NCBI RefSeq assembly: GCF_040939455.1
Contig: NC_134116.1
Location: 46,577,400 to 46,641,399, forward strand
Source: Microcebus murinus
Taxonomy: Eukaryota; Chordata; Mammalia; Primates; Cheirogaleidae
Direction: 5' to 3'
Length of the DNA stretch: 64,000 nucleotides
The notes beneath the pieces were generated by a model that was not told the origin of the DNA, did not search any database, and was given only the letters and a program-made list of their open reading frames with translations. Below, piece by piece: positions 34,835 through 46,565 of the stretch. The translations under genes were made by a program, and so were the position numbers. Positions within the stretch are counted from its first letter, which is position 1; every line of letters starts with the position of its first letter.

Positions 34835-37390
34835 CAGGATATATATATATATTTTATTTTAAAATATTAAGGAAATACAAATATCTTTTGTTCCACGGTT
34901 TGCTTTTGTAATGCTTGAGTCATGGCTATAGATGTGCCCATCACCCACATAAAATTAATTTTACCCATTAGGTAGGTTGTTTCCCCTTCCCTTGTCCCCT
35001 CCCACCCCTGCTTGATTTCCACAGTTTTTTACTTCCCTCTGTGCACATGTGTGCTTATCAATTAGTTGCAATTTAATAGTGAGTATATGTACTGTTTGCT
35101 TTTCCATTCTTGAGATATTTCACTTAGGAGAATGGTCTCCAGTTCCATCATGGTTGTTGCAAAAAGCATTAAGTCATCCTTTTTTATGTCTGAGTAGTAC
35201 TTTGTGGTATACATATACAACATTTTATTAATACACTCATGAACACACGGGCACTTGGGTTGATTCTACATCTTTGCAATTGTGAATTGTGCTGAAATAA
35301 ACACTCCAGTTCAGTTGTCTTCTTTGATAAAATGACTTCTTTTTGTTTGGGTATGTAGCCAGTAGTGGAATTGCTAGATGGAATGATTTAGTTTTTTGAT
35401 AAATCTCCATAATATTTTCCATTGAGTTTGTACTAATTTGCAGTTCCACCAACAATGTATAAGTGTTCTTTCTTTCTGCATCCATGCCAATATCTATTGT
35501 ATTTTGTATTTTTAATAAAAGCCATTCTAACAGGTATATGATGATTTCTCATTGTAATTTTAATTTGCATTTCCCTGATGATTAGTGATGTTGAATGTTT
35601 TTTCATGTTTATTCTCCATTGTGGTCTTAGCTATAATTTTTTTGCCTAGGTCAAAATCTAGAAGAGTTTCTCATACATTTTCCTATAGAATTCTTATGTT
35701 TTCATGCCTTATATTTAAGTCCTTTATTCATCTTGAATTAATTTTTGTGAGTGGTGAGATAAAAGGTCTTGTTTTATGCTTCTGCATGTGGCTGTCCAAT
35801 TTTCCCAGCACTATTTTTTAAATAAGGCTTCTTTTCCCCAGTGTATGTTTTTGTCTTCTTTGTCAAAGATCAGTTGGCTGTAGGTAGGTGGTTTTATATC
35901 TGGGTTCTCTATTCTAGTCCATTGGTGTATGTGTCTATTTTTTATATCAATACCATGCTGTTTGAGTTGCTATAGACTTATAATATAGTTTGAAGTCTGA
36001 CTACGTTATGCCTCCAGAATTTTTTTTTTTCTTTGCTTTGGCTATTTGCACTCTTTCTAGTTCCAAACAAAGTATATAGTTTCTTTTCTAAATCTTTGAA
36101 ATATGTCATTGGCATTTTGTTGGGGTTTGCAATGAATGTGTAAATCATTTTGGATAGTATGAACATTTTAACAATGTTGATTCCGCCATCCATGTGGATC
36201 TACCAGTCCATGAGCCTGCCAATTCATGATATGGAAAACATTTGTTTGTGTCCTCTGTGATTTCTTTCCTCAGTGTTTAATAGTTATCCTTGTAGAGACT
36301 TTTTAACTTCTTGGTTAAGTATATTTCTAGGTAGTTTATTGTGAATGGTATTGAGTCTTTGATTTGTCTCTCAGTTTGACTATTATTGGTATATAGAAAT
36401 GCTACATTGAGTTGTATCCTGAGACTTTGCTGAATGTATCAATTCCTGGAGTCTCTCGGTGGAATTGTGGGGTTTTTCTAAGTACAAGATCTTGTCATCC
36501 GCAAAGAGCTGTAGTTTGAAATCATCGTCCCCAATTTGGATACACTTTGTTTTTTTCTCTTGCCTGATTGCTCTTGCTAGGATGTCCAGCACTACGTTGA
36601 ATAGTAGTGGTGACAGTAAGCACCTTTGTCTTGTTCCAATTCTTTTTTTAATTACTTTTATTACCTCATATTACGGGGGTGCAAATATTGTTAGGGTTAC
36701 ATATCTTGCCCCTGCCCCCCCTCCCCACCCCACTATGCCAGAGCTTCAAGCGTGCCCAGCCTCCAAGTGGTGCACACTGCACCCACCATGTAAGTACATA
36801 CCCTTCCCCTCCTACCCCCTTCCACCTGTCCACCTCCCAATAACAGATTTTTTATTTTTAGACATCTTGGTTACAGTGTGTACCTTTGGGGGAATGTTTT
36901 CAACTTTCCCCAGTCAGTATGATGTTAGCTGTGTGTTTGCCTTATAAGGTTTTTATAATTTTGAGATGTATTCCTTATATCCTTAATTTGTTGAGGACTT
37001 ATAACATGAAAGTATGCTGGATTTTGTCAAATGTTCTTTCTGCATCAACTGAGATCATTATATGGTCCTTATTTTTGTTTCTCTGTATATGGTGAATAAC
37101 ATTTATTGATTTATGTTGAACCATCTTTGAATCTTTGGGATGAAGCGCACTTGGTCCTGGTGGATTGTATTTTTTTTTTTTTATGTTCTGCTCAGTTTGT
37201 TTTGCTAGTATTTTATTGAGTATTTTTGCATCTGTATTCAAAGGGATATTTATCTGTAATTGCTTATTTGTTTTTGTTGTTGTGTCCTTTCATTTCCACT
37301 TTGGTATCAAGGTGATCCTGTCTTCATAGAATGAAGTGGGGAGAATTCCCTCCTTCTCAATATTATGGAATAATTTCTGTAGTATGAGTA
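34835..37390 (-). mobile_element. Older L1, 5'-truncated, with nested L1 piece
   Basis: Antisense L1 from the 3' UTR (about 34860-35040) through ORF2 C-terminal sequence (35220-35580), thumb (35640-36240), reverse transcriptase (36240-36630; FAADK-equivalent region at 36383-36592 reads [13 protein letters not shown]) and upstream RT sequence to about 37390. A piece of ORF2 is deleted near 35600, where text jumps from 'tgaatgttttttcatgttta' to 'tttttttgcctaggtcaaaa'. A separate L1 3' end is inserted at about 36643-36862. Minus-strand open pieces are 35237-35485, 35978-36193, 36383-36592 and 36999-37241. It is inactive and clearly older than the copies at 39.5 and 60.3 kb. Confidence 0.9.
36643..36862 (-). 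mobile_element. L1 3' UTR fragment nested in the older L1
   Basis: Within ORF2 of the host, the text switches to 'acctcatattacgggggtgc' and a C-rich run (36711-36735) followed by 'gagcttcaagcgtgcccagc' and 'gtaagtacatacccttcccc', an antisense L1 3' UTR of a different subfamily. The host ORF2 resumes at about 36885 ('gggggaatgttttcaacttt'). No clear target duplication seen. Confidence 0.8.
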
Positions 37391-38929
37391 CCTTTTTTGT
37401 ATGTAGAATATACTGTTTTCAAATGAATACATTTAAGTCTAAAATTCTTTAATAGTTTTATAAGAAAGTTGTGTAAATGTGTCAGATAATAAAGGAAACA
37501 AAGTAGTTTGGAGTTTTCTTCCAAACAAGGTACACATTAAAAGCAGATGCTGTCATTTGGAGGAAAACTTGAGCATAATTAAATGTTTTATAATTATTTT
37601 CACATCTCCTAAGGGTTGCAAGAATTTACAGATGATTCTTTCTCAGAAATATAAATTATGAAGTGATCATCAGATTTTAAATAGCATTTTAAAACATATG
37701 ACTAATATTTACAGTAGAGCTTATCATATAGCTTAATGTTCATATTGCATAATAAACTTTAAACTTCTAGTCGTATTTCATTTACTAAAGTATGAAATAT
37801 ATATGCTGGGTTCTACATTTAGAAATGGGTACTAATAAAATTGTCTATATAATGTCTGTTTCCATTTTTGAAGGACTATTTCAATTTTAAAAATATATGT
37901 GATATGTTGTGAAAGTTGCAGATACCAGGAGGAAATCTTTATTTATTTTTTTATTTGTCAAACCCAAACAAACTAGAACCAGGAAAGCATGAAGGGGGAA
38001 GGTTCATGCTTGCATGTCTGAGATAAAGGCTGTGTCAAGGACTTTCTAATATAACCTCAAAATAAATTCTTTCTTTAGGACTGCAGCAATTCAGATAAGA
38101 TGCTCTCTAAAGGAAACTTGCCCAGTAATGGCATCTCCATCAATGAACTGATGCCAATTCTGGCTTTAAGTCTCTGAGGCCAGTGATCTCTGTTTCCAAG
38201 CAGCTTATATGAACTTCCCCTTTTGCCAATAAGTTTCCCTTTACCCTCCTCTCTGCAACTGCATATGTGGCTTGCTATAGCTGTGCATCTGTGTTATAAT
38301 TCTCTTTTCTAATTCCTAAATAATTTCAGCATTCTTGGAGATATTTTTCCTTGTCTTTTTTTTCCTTTAGTTGACAATATAAATTCATAGACAAACACAT
38401 ATAAATTGCATTTTGGGTCAAAATGGTCTAATATTATATGAATATATGTAATACTTTTGATTTTAGCATGATTTTAAAGAAACCACAATTTTATAAAATG
38501 GCTTGATAAAAATTCATCCCAAATTAAATTATATTAAAATAAGACAGTCAAAACAAACAGAACTTAGATCCATATTTCATTTCATACTATATTACAGATT
38601 TTTATATTTATTAAATAAGAATATCATATATATAAGATTATTGAATATTATGAGGATATGAATAATTAACGAATTGTATATGCAAAATAATTGGTAAAAA
38701 CAATTTAATAGATGCATTTTATTTAGAGATATATATTTAAGATTAAGATTATAACAATTAAAATGATTATTCAATTATATGTATCACACACATTTGGATA
38801 TTTCTAAGAATCAATTCTTTAAATATTTTAATTTTAAGGTTCAATTAATTAAACACTTCAGATATCAGTGAAGGAGGCAGATAAAAGATAATTTAAAGTC
38901 CACTGTTGCATTTTTAAAGTCTCTCTCTA
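37391..38929. other. Mostly unique AT-rich DNA
   Basis: No gene. The part at about 37925-38385 (gatgctctctaaaggaaact, 'tgtgttataattctcttttc') has an LTR-like or old repeat flavour but I cannot assign it. 38580-38780 is extremely AT-rich. Confidence 0.35.
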
Positions 38930-38934
38930 ATGTG

Positions 38935-39115
38935 GTAGAAGAAATTGTGATTAAAATTCTAAGACTTGGCATTAGGTCCTATAGCAACCACTTCCTTATG
39001 GGCAAGCATTAAAACTCTTTAACTTCAGTTCCCTATCAATGAGGCAGATATAATGATCCTTAACCTAAAAGTTGCTCAGATATTGGTTTAATGTAAAATA
39101 ACATATAGTCACATT
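38935..39115 (+). mobile_element. MIR SINE
   Basis: Sense MIR: 'atgggcaagcattaaaactc', 'tttaacttcagttccctatc', 'gaggcagatataatgatcct'. Diverged but collinear with the MIR core and 3' part. Confidence 0.65.
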
Positions 39116-39343
39116 GTTTAATCATTGAAAAGAGGAAAAGTCATTACCTATAACCATAATATCAATCTTAGTGAGGCACAAGATCATATTTGTAAAATGT
39201 CAATATAATTGAGTTTAAGTTTGGTTAATCTCATTTTCCTCAGTTTAATTCCCTAAATTATTGAATTCCTTTTCATATTTCAATTGATAAACAACTGTTC
39301 ACCTTCAAGGATACATAAATCATATTTTCATCTTTGTCAAACA

Positions 39344-39534
39344 TGTTTTATGGTTTCAAAATAGTGAATATTTTTATTTCAGAGGATGGAACTGTGGAGA
39401 TTTAATAACATTTCTATGTGAACAACAACAAAAAACCAGTATACATCTAACATATTGTGTAATATAAAATGTCCATGTTTTAATATATATATTTTTAGAG
39501 TTGTTATTTTTATGTCATGACTATTAAAAAGGCA
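39344..39534 (+). repeat. Paralogous segment A, left part (5' flank of young L1)
   Basis: This sequence (…'gaggatggaactgtggagat', 'ttagagttgttatttttatg'…) recurs at 44985-45160 with roughly 85% identity by eye. Its continuation on the other side of the young L1 (43905-43955) matches 45970-46025. Without the L1, the segment would read continuously as ctattaaaaaggcatatatt. Confidence 0.85.
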
Positions 39535-39811
39535 ATGAGACTTTACAAGCAAGGAGAGACTGGGGCCCCATTCTCACTCTTTTGAAACAAAACAATGCCC
39601 AGCCTAGAATATTATTCTCTGCAAAACTAAGCTTCGTATATGAAGGAGAAATAAAAACATTCTCAGACAAGCAAAGGCTCAGAGAATTCACCAAGACAAG
39701 ACCAGCCCTACAAGAAGTACTTAAAACAGCATTACACACGGAACATCATAATAATAACCCACGAATATAAAAACAACCAAAACCCAAAGATATTAAAGGC
39801 CAGATATTACA

Positions 39812-42800
39812 ATGGCTCAAGACAGAAATCATAGCAACAATATCCAACCCAACAGAATGATCAGTAATCTACCTTACCTATCAGTTCTCTCAATAAATGT
39901 GAATGGCTTAAACTCTACACTCAAGAGACATAGGCTGGCTGAATGGATAAGAAAATACAGGCCAAGTATATGCTGTCTTCAGGAAACACATCTAACCTGC
40001 AAGGATGCATATAGACTAAAAATAAAAGGGTGGAGATCAACATTCCAAGCAAATAGAAGCCAAAAGAAGGCAGGCGTGGCAGTTCTAATTTCAGACGATT
40101 TAGTTTTTAAACCAACAAAAGTAGTAAAAGACAAAGAGGGTCATTATATAATGGTGAAGGGCACAGTCCAACAAGAAGAGATAACAATTTTAAATATATA
40201 TGCACCCAACTTAGGTGCACCCAGATTCATAAAGCAAACCTTACTGGAGCTAAACAAATGGATTAATAGCAACTCCATAATCGCCGGAGATTTCAACACC
40301 CCACTGACGGCACGAGACAGATCCTCCAAACAGAAAATTAATAAAGAAATAATGGACTTAAACAAAACTCTAGAACAATTGGGTCTGACAGACATCTACA
40401 GAACATTCTACCCAAAATCCACTGGAATCCACGTTCTTCTCATCAGCTCACGGGACATTCTCTAAGATTGACCATATCCTAGGACACAAAGAAAATCTCA
40501 AGAAATTTAAAAAAATAGAAATCATACCATGTACCTTCTCAGATCACAGAGGAATAAAAATAGAAATCAACCCTAACAGAAACTCACATTTCTACACAAA
40601 AACGTGGAAATTAAACAACCTCCTACTAAATGATTACTTCGTAAATGAAGAAATCAAGACGGAAATAAAAAAATTCTATGAAGAAAACGACAATGGAGAG
40701 ACAAGTTATCAACTCCTCTGGGACACAGCTAAAGCAGTTCTGAGAGGAAAGTTTATCTCCATAAATGCCTATAAGCAAAAGACAAGAAGATCACAAATAG
40801 ACAATCTAATGAAACGATTCAAAGAGCTGGAAAAAGAAGAACAGACCAACCCCAAACCCAGCAGAAGAAGTGAAATCAACAAGATCAAATCAGAACTAAA
40901 TGAAATTGAAAACAGGGAAGCTATTCAGGAGATTAATAAAACAAAAAGTTGGTTCTTTAAAAAATAAACAAAATTGACACACCATTGGCTAAGCTAACGA
41001 AAAGCAGAAAAGAGAAATCTCTAATAAGCTCCATCAGGAATAAAAAAGGAGATATCACAACTGATCCCAAAGAGATACAAGATACAATTTATGAATACTA
41101 CAAAAATCTCTATGCACACAAACTGGAAAATGTGGAGGAAATGGACAAATTTCTAGAAACACACAGCCTCCCTAGGCTCAACCAGGAAGAAATAGATTCC
41201 CTGAACAGACCAATCTCAACAGCTGAAATAGAAACAGCAATTAAAAATCTCCCTAAAAAGAAAAGTCCCGGTCCAGATGGCTTCACACCTGAATTTTACC
41301 ACACGTACAAAGAAGAACTAGTACCTATCTTGCAGAAACTATTCCACAACATTGAGAAGAACGGAAACCTCCCTGACACCTTTTATGAAGCGAATATTAT
41401 TCTGATACCAAAACCAGGAAAGGATGCAACAAAAAAAGAAAACTACAGACCAATATCCCTAATGAATATAGATGCAAAAATTCTCAACAAAATCTTAGCT
41501 AACCGAATCCAGACACTTATCAAAAAAATAATCCACCACGACCAAGTGGGCTTCATCCCAGGGATGCAGGGATGGTTCAACATACATAAATCTATAAATG
41601 CAATTCACCACATAAACAGAAGCAAAAACAAAGACCTCATGATTCTTTCCATAGATTCAGAAAAAGCTTTTGACAAAATTCAACACCTTTTCATGATACG
41701 AACACTTAAGAAAATAGGCATAGAAGGGACATACCTAAAAATGATACAAGACATATATGACAGAGCCATAGCCAACATCATACTGAATGGGGAAAAATTG
41801 AAATTATTCCCACTTAGAACTGGAACCAGACAAGGCTGCCCACTATCTCCACTTCTGTTCAACATAGTACTGGAAGTCTTGGCTACAGCAATCAGACAGG
41901 AAAATGGAATCAAGGGCATCCAAATAGGGGCAGAAGAGATCAAACTTTCACTGTTTGCTGATGATATGATATTGTATCTAGAAAACCCCAAGGATTCAAC
42001 CAAGAAACTCCTGGAACTGATCAATGAATTTAGTAAAGTCTCAGGATACAAAATCAATACACAGAAATCAGAGGCATTCATATATGCCAACAACAATCTA
42101 ATTGAGAACCAAATCAAAGACTCAATTCCCTTCACAATAGCAACAAAGATATTAAAATACCTAGGAATGTACTTAACCAAGGACGTAAAAGACCTCTACA
42201 GGGAGAACTATGAAACACTGAGGAAGGAAATAGCAGAGCATGTAAACAGATGGAAATCCATACCATGCTCGTGGGTAGGCAGACTCAATATCATCAAAAT
42301 GTCTATACTACCCAAACTGATCTACAGATTCAATGCAATACCTATTAAAATTCCATCAGCATTCTTCACAGATATAGAAATAATAATTTTACGCTTCGTA
42401 TGGAACCAAAGAAGACCCCGAATATCAAGAGCAATTCTAGGCAACAAAAACAAAATGGGAGGCATTAATATGCCAGATATCAAACTATACTACAAAGCTG
42501 TAGTAATTAAATCAATATGGTATTGGCACAAAAATAGGAATATTGACCTGTGGAACAGATATGAGAATCCTGATATAAAACCATCCTCATATAGCCATCT
42601 AATCTTTGATAAAGCAGACAAAAACATATGCTGGGGAAAAGAATCCCTCTTCAATAAATGGTGCTGGGGAAACTGGATAGCCACCTGTAGAAGGCTAAAA
42701 CAGGACCCACACCTTTCACCTCTCACAAAAACCAACTCACGCTGGATAACAGACTTAAACCTAAGGTATGAAACTATTAGAACTCTAGAGGAAAAAGTTG

Positions 42801-43687
42801 GAAACACTCTCCTAGACATTGGCATGGGCAAAGAGTTTATGAAGAAGTCCCCAAAGGCAATCACAGCAGCAACAAAAATAAATAAATGGGACATGATCAA
42901 ACTACAAAGCTTCTGCACAGCCAAAGAAATAGTCATGAAAGTAAACAGACAACCTACAGAATGGGAGAAAATTTTTGCATCCTATGCATGCGATAAGGGA
43001 CTGATAACTAGAATATACTTAGAACTCACGAAAATTAGGAAGAAAAAATCAAATAACCCCATTAAAAAGTGGGCAAAGGACTTGAACAGAAATTTTTCTA
43101 AAGAAGACAGAAGAATGGCCAACAAACATATGAAGAAATGCTCAACATCTCTAATCATCAGGGAAATGCAAATCAAAACCACAATGAGATATCACTTAAC
43201 CCCAGTGAGAATGGACCTTATCAAAAAATCTCCAAACAATAAATGCTGGCGTGGTTGGGGAGAGAGAGGAACACTCCTACACTGCTGGTAGGACTGCAAA
43301 CTAGTTCAACCTCTGTGGAAAGCAATATGGAGATACCTTAAAGCGATACAAGTGAATCTACCATTTGATCCAGCAATCCCATTGCTGGGCATCTACTCAA
43401 ATGATCCAATGACACTCTACAAAAAAGACACCTGCACTCGAATGTTTATAGCAGCACAATTCATAATTCCAAGGCTGTGGAAACAGCCCAAGTGCCCATC
43501 AATCCAAGAATGGATTAATAAAATGTGGTATATGTATACCATGGAGTACTATTCAGCTCTAAGAAACAATGGTGATATAGCACATCTTATATTTTCCTGG
43601 TTAGAGCTGGAACCCATACTACTAAGTGAAGTATCCCAAGAATGTAGAAACAAGCACCAGATATATTCTCCAGCAAATTGGTATTAA
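39812..43687 (+). pseudogene. ORF2: L1 ORF2 relic (endonuclease and reverse transcriptase)
   Basis: In its intact form this protein nicks target DNA and copies L1 RNA at the nick. The endonuclease part (from 39812) keeps INVNGLNS, LQETHL (39977) and AGDFNTPL (40283), sites that supply metal-binding and catalytic residues in the family. The reverse transcriptase keeps the FADD box (41954-41965). The length, about 1,290 codons, is close to that of other primate ORF2. Breaks: one extra base near 40421-40432 shifts the frame; a one-base loss near 40958-40964 restores it, so the frame before and after is the same. A TGG-to-TAG change at 43289-43291 stops translation before the C-terminal end, and a cysteine of the C-terminal knuckle is now tryptophan (CWRGWGERG). 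The remaining frame then runs open to 43687. The 768-residue piece 40985-43291 is the longest open frame in the window. It cannot make a full protein. Confidence 0.95.
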
Positions 43688-43900
43688 CTGAGTAGCACCT
43701 AAGTGGACACATAGGTACTACAGTAATAGGGTATTGGGCAGGTGGGAGGGGGGAGGGGGGCGGGTATATACATACATAATGAGTGAGATGTGCACCATCT
43801 AGGGGATGGTCATGATGGAGACTCAGACTTTTGGGGGGAGGGGGGGGAAATGGGCATTTATTGAAACCTTAAAATCTGTACCCCCATAATATGCCAAAAT
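43688..43900 (+). other. L1 3' UTR with G-rich tracts and poly(A) signal
   Basis: Non-coding tail of the young L1. Runs of G at 43737-43765 (ggtgggaggggggagggggg) and 43830-43850 could fold as G-quadruplexes, a feature known for primate L1 3' UTRs. 'ccaaaataaaaaaag' provides an AATAAA-type signal at the very end. Confidence 0.85.
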
Positions 43901-43904
43901 AAAA

Positions 43905-43955
43905 AAAGGCATATATTTCAGAATAACAGGTCTTGTTTTATTTTTCAAAAATATT
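43905..43955 (+). repeat. Paralogous segment A, right part
   Basis: 'atatttcagaataacaggtc' and onward matches 45980-46025 ('gtgtttcagaataacaggtc'), then similarity is lost. Confidence 0.75.
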
Positions 43956-44154
43956 AAATGTATATTCTTGTTCCACATTCTAGAATTACTGTATAAAAAT
44001 TTATTGTAAAGATACTAGGTACACACAATTATTTTGAAAGTACACTGGGTTATTTTGATTTACACACCTGTCTGTGAGCTGCATGTTTGCTCCAATAATC
44101 AAAGAACAGAAATGGTGGACATTCCCAGCAATAGACAATTCTAACAAGCAAACA
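43956..44154. other. No feature recognised
   Basis: Unique AT-rich DNA. Confidence 0.4.
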
Positions 44155-44290
44155 AGTGTTTGATATTATATTTTTATATGACACCTCATTGAATTCACAC
44201 AATAATCATTGTTACACTGATTTTCAGATGACAAAACTAAGGCTTTGATAATTTAAACAACTTGCTGGAAGTTTGTTCTAGAGGCTTTGG
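44155..44290 (-). mobile_element. MIR SINE fragment
   Basis: Antisense MIR: gaattcacacaataatcatt, 'ttttcagatgacaaaactaa', 'aacaacttgctgg'. Confidence 0.55.
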
Positions 44291-44984
44291 TTGATGTCTG
44301 CCTGAATATATTTATTTTTTTTAATGGATCTGATGTAAGGGATTGCAACAAAAATAAAAGCAGTAAGCTAAAAATATGAGATTGTAACACAAACATTTAA
44401 AAGGAAAACTAAAATAATAAGTTATTTTAGATAAAGGTAAGAATTAAGTAAAAAGGGTGGAGTTAAGCTATATGTGTCAAGGATAGGATTTTGGAAATGA
44501 TGAAATTTCTTTGTGCAGTCACACCAGGAGAAAGTTCCATGCAGTGCTACTGAGCTGGATGAAGAAAGGATGTTCACATACATTTTCTCCTGACGGTTCC
44601 TGTTTACATTTCTGGAAATCTCTGAGGCATTATGACTACATGGAAGAAACAACGACTAAACTTTGCAACTTAAAAAGAAGGACAAAGAAGTTTCCCATAT
44701 GTTCAGAATACCACAATGCAATTTCTTGTTTTAACTAATTTGTTTGTTTAACAGGCTAATATGTAGAGTAAATTCATTTTTAAAAATCTGAATCCTCAAT
44801 CTTATCGAGCAGCCTTGGTTAGGTTGAATGAGTCGGAAAAGTCTATTTACAATTTTACAGGTAAGAGTATTCCCATAATTCACATAAAAAAAACGAAAGT
44901 GAGCTTTTTACCTGCTTCCCACAAGGAAATCGTATAGGTAACAAACAATTACATACACTTCCATTATATATTTATCAATCATAT
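44291..44984. other. No feature recognised
   Basis: Open frames of 75-76 codons on each strand (44422-44738) overlap one another and show no family features. Confidence 0.4.
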
Positions 44985-45160
44985 ATTTTGTGGTTTTAAA
45001 ATATTGTATATTTTTATTTGGGAGGATGGAACTGTGGAGATTTAATAACACTTCTATGTGAACAAAAGAAATATACATCTAATATACAATATCAAACGTC
45101 AATGTTTTAATTTATATACTTTTTAGAGTTGCTATTTTTATGTCATGCTATTAAAAGAGT
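44985..45160 (+). repeat. Paralogous segment B, left part
   Basis: Second copy of the sequence at 39344-39534, ending tgtcatgctattaaaaga where an older L1 has inserted. See the finding on paired insertions. Confidence 0.85.
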
Positions 45161-45162
45161 GT

Positions 45163-45884
45163 GTGTATCACCTAACTCCAGAAAGAATGGCTTTTATCAA
45201 AAAGTCCCAGAACAACAGATGCTGGCGTGGATGCTGAGAGAAAGAACACTTATGCAGTGTTGGTGGGACTGCAAATTAGTACAACCTCTATGGAATGCAG
45301 TATAGAGATACCTCAAATAACTAAAAGTAAACCTACCATTTGATCTAGCAATCCCACTACTGGGTATTTACCCAAAGGGGGGAAAAAAGCCATTTTATAA
45401 AAAAATATATCTACACTCAAATGCTTATATCAGCACAATTACAATTGCAAGGATGTGGAATCAACCCAAGTGTACATCAATACATGAGTGGATTAATAAA
45501 ATGTGGAATATGTATACCATGGAGTACTACTCACCCATAAAAAATGGTGACCCAGTATCTTTTGTAACAACCTGGATGGGAGTGGAGAATATTCTTCTAA
45601 GGAAAGTATTGTAACAACAGAAAAACAAGCACTACATGTACTCAATGCTAAATTGGAACTAATTGATCAACATTTATGTGCACATACGGAAGTAAAACTC
45701 AATGGAAATCAATCAGGTGGGAGAGATGAGGAGGGGATAGATAAATTCACACTTAAGGTACAATGTACACTATCTAGGTGAAGGGAACACTTATAACTTT
45801 GACTCAAACTGTACAAAAACAAATCATGTAACCAAAACATGTGTATCCCTGTAATATTCTGAAATTTAAAAAAAAAAATACAGC
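45163..45884 (+). mobile_element. L1 3' fragment, 5'-truncated
   Basis: Sense L1 from late ORF2 ('cacctaactccagaaagaat', gatgctggcgtggatgctga) through the C-terminal region ('gagtggattaataaaatgtg') to a diverged 3' UTR and A-run at 45871-45881. Its 3' UTR differs from the young copies (no long G runs; 'cacttataactttgactcaa'), so it is an older subfamily. No open frame. Confidence 0.9.
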
Positions 45885-45968
45885 TGCTAGGATTGCGATG
45901 AAGATTAAATATGATGATGTATGTAAAGTATTTAGCACATAGTCAGACCTCAATAAAGGGTTTATATT
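45885..45968 (+). mobile_element. MIR 3'-end fragment
   Basis: 'gcgatgaagattaaatatga', tgtaaagtatttagcacata and acctcaataaagg form the end of a sense MIR. Confidence 0.65.
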
Positions 45969-45969
45969 A

Positions 45970-46025
45970 TTTAAAAAAGGACATGTGTTTCAGAATAACA
46001 GGTCTTGCTTTGTTTTCCCAAACAT
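45970..46025 (+). repeat. Paralogous segment B, right part
   Basis: 'aaaaaaggacatgtgtttca' and 'gaataacaggtcttgctttg' match 43903-43950. Confidence 0.75.
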
Positions 46026-46565
46026 TTCTATTGTTATATAACAATAATATGAAGCATGTCATTAAGGGTCACTGAAATTTGAGATTCATAAATTAAAATG
46101 AACATACTATTAGGGTTAATTTTATCTATATTTTGATATATCACTAAGATGTGAGAGGGCTACTCAATACTTCACAACATTGCAAAGCTTTCACTGGTTA
46201 TTTGTAGATGAAGATATTTGAAAATACTCATAATTTCAGAAATGTTGCTTTGTTAGCATCTCTATTACTGGTATTTTTCCATTGGTTTTTGTTTTCAGTG
46301 ATTATTATTGTTCTTTAACATATATATATATTTTTTTATTTTGTCTTACCCATCTACCTTTAGATTGTTGAGGGCTTATGGTAAAAATTATTGATTGTTA
46401 TAATTCATGTTTGCATCAATGATATTTTGTCATTAAAATTATCTCATATATGAATGTATGTGTTTGTTGTAGCTTAAATATGAGTTATCCATACTATTTC
46501 TAAACATGAGCCAATTAAATTTTGTAGAAGGACAGTTAAAATATCTCAGTCTGCATATTTAATAG
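46026..46565. other. AT-rich stretch, no feature recognised
   Basis: No gene. Short tatata/T-run at 46319-46337. Confidence 0.4.

Larger units (their letters stand above)
39535..43902 (+). mobile_element. Young lemur-type L1, 5'-truncated, about 4.4 kb
   Basis: Begins in the region just upstream of ORF2 ('gagactttacaagcaaggag'; 'caaaactaagcttcgtatat'), contains an almost full-length but inactivated ORF2 (39812-43687), a 3' UTR with two G-rich tracts (43737-43765 and 43830-43850) and a short A-rich tail. ORF1 is absent, so the copy is 5'-truncated upstream of ORF2. A likely target duplication is aaaaaggca (39526-39534 and 43903-43911). About 95% similar by eye to the copy at 60.3-64.0 kb, which lies in opposite orientation. 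Confidence 0.93.

Noticed and set aside
36459..36947. 162-codon plus-strand open frame
   Set aside because: It is the reverse strand of an antisense L1 ORF2 with a nested L1 3' UTR; the protein has no meaning of its own.
37925..38385. LTR-like text with a possible poly(A) region
   Set aside because: No TG...CA boundaries, paired LTR or target duplication could be found; left unclassified.
41680..42180. 166-codon minus-strand frame, repeated at 62068-62568 on plus
   Set aside because: It is the complementary strand of L1 ORF2 in both copies. Its conservation simply follows ORF2.
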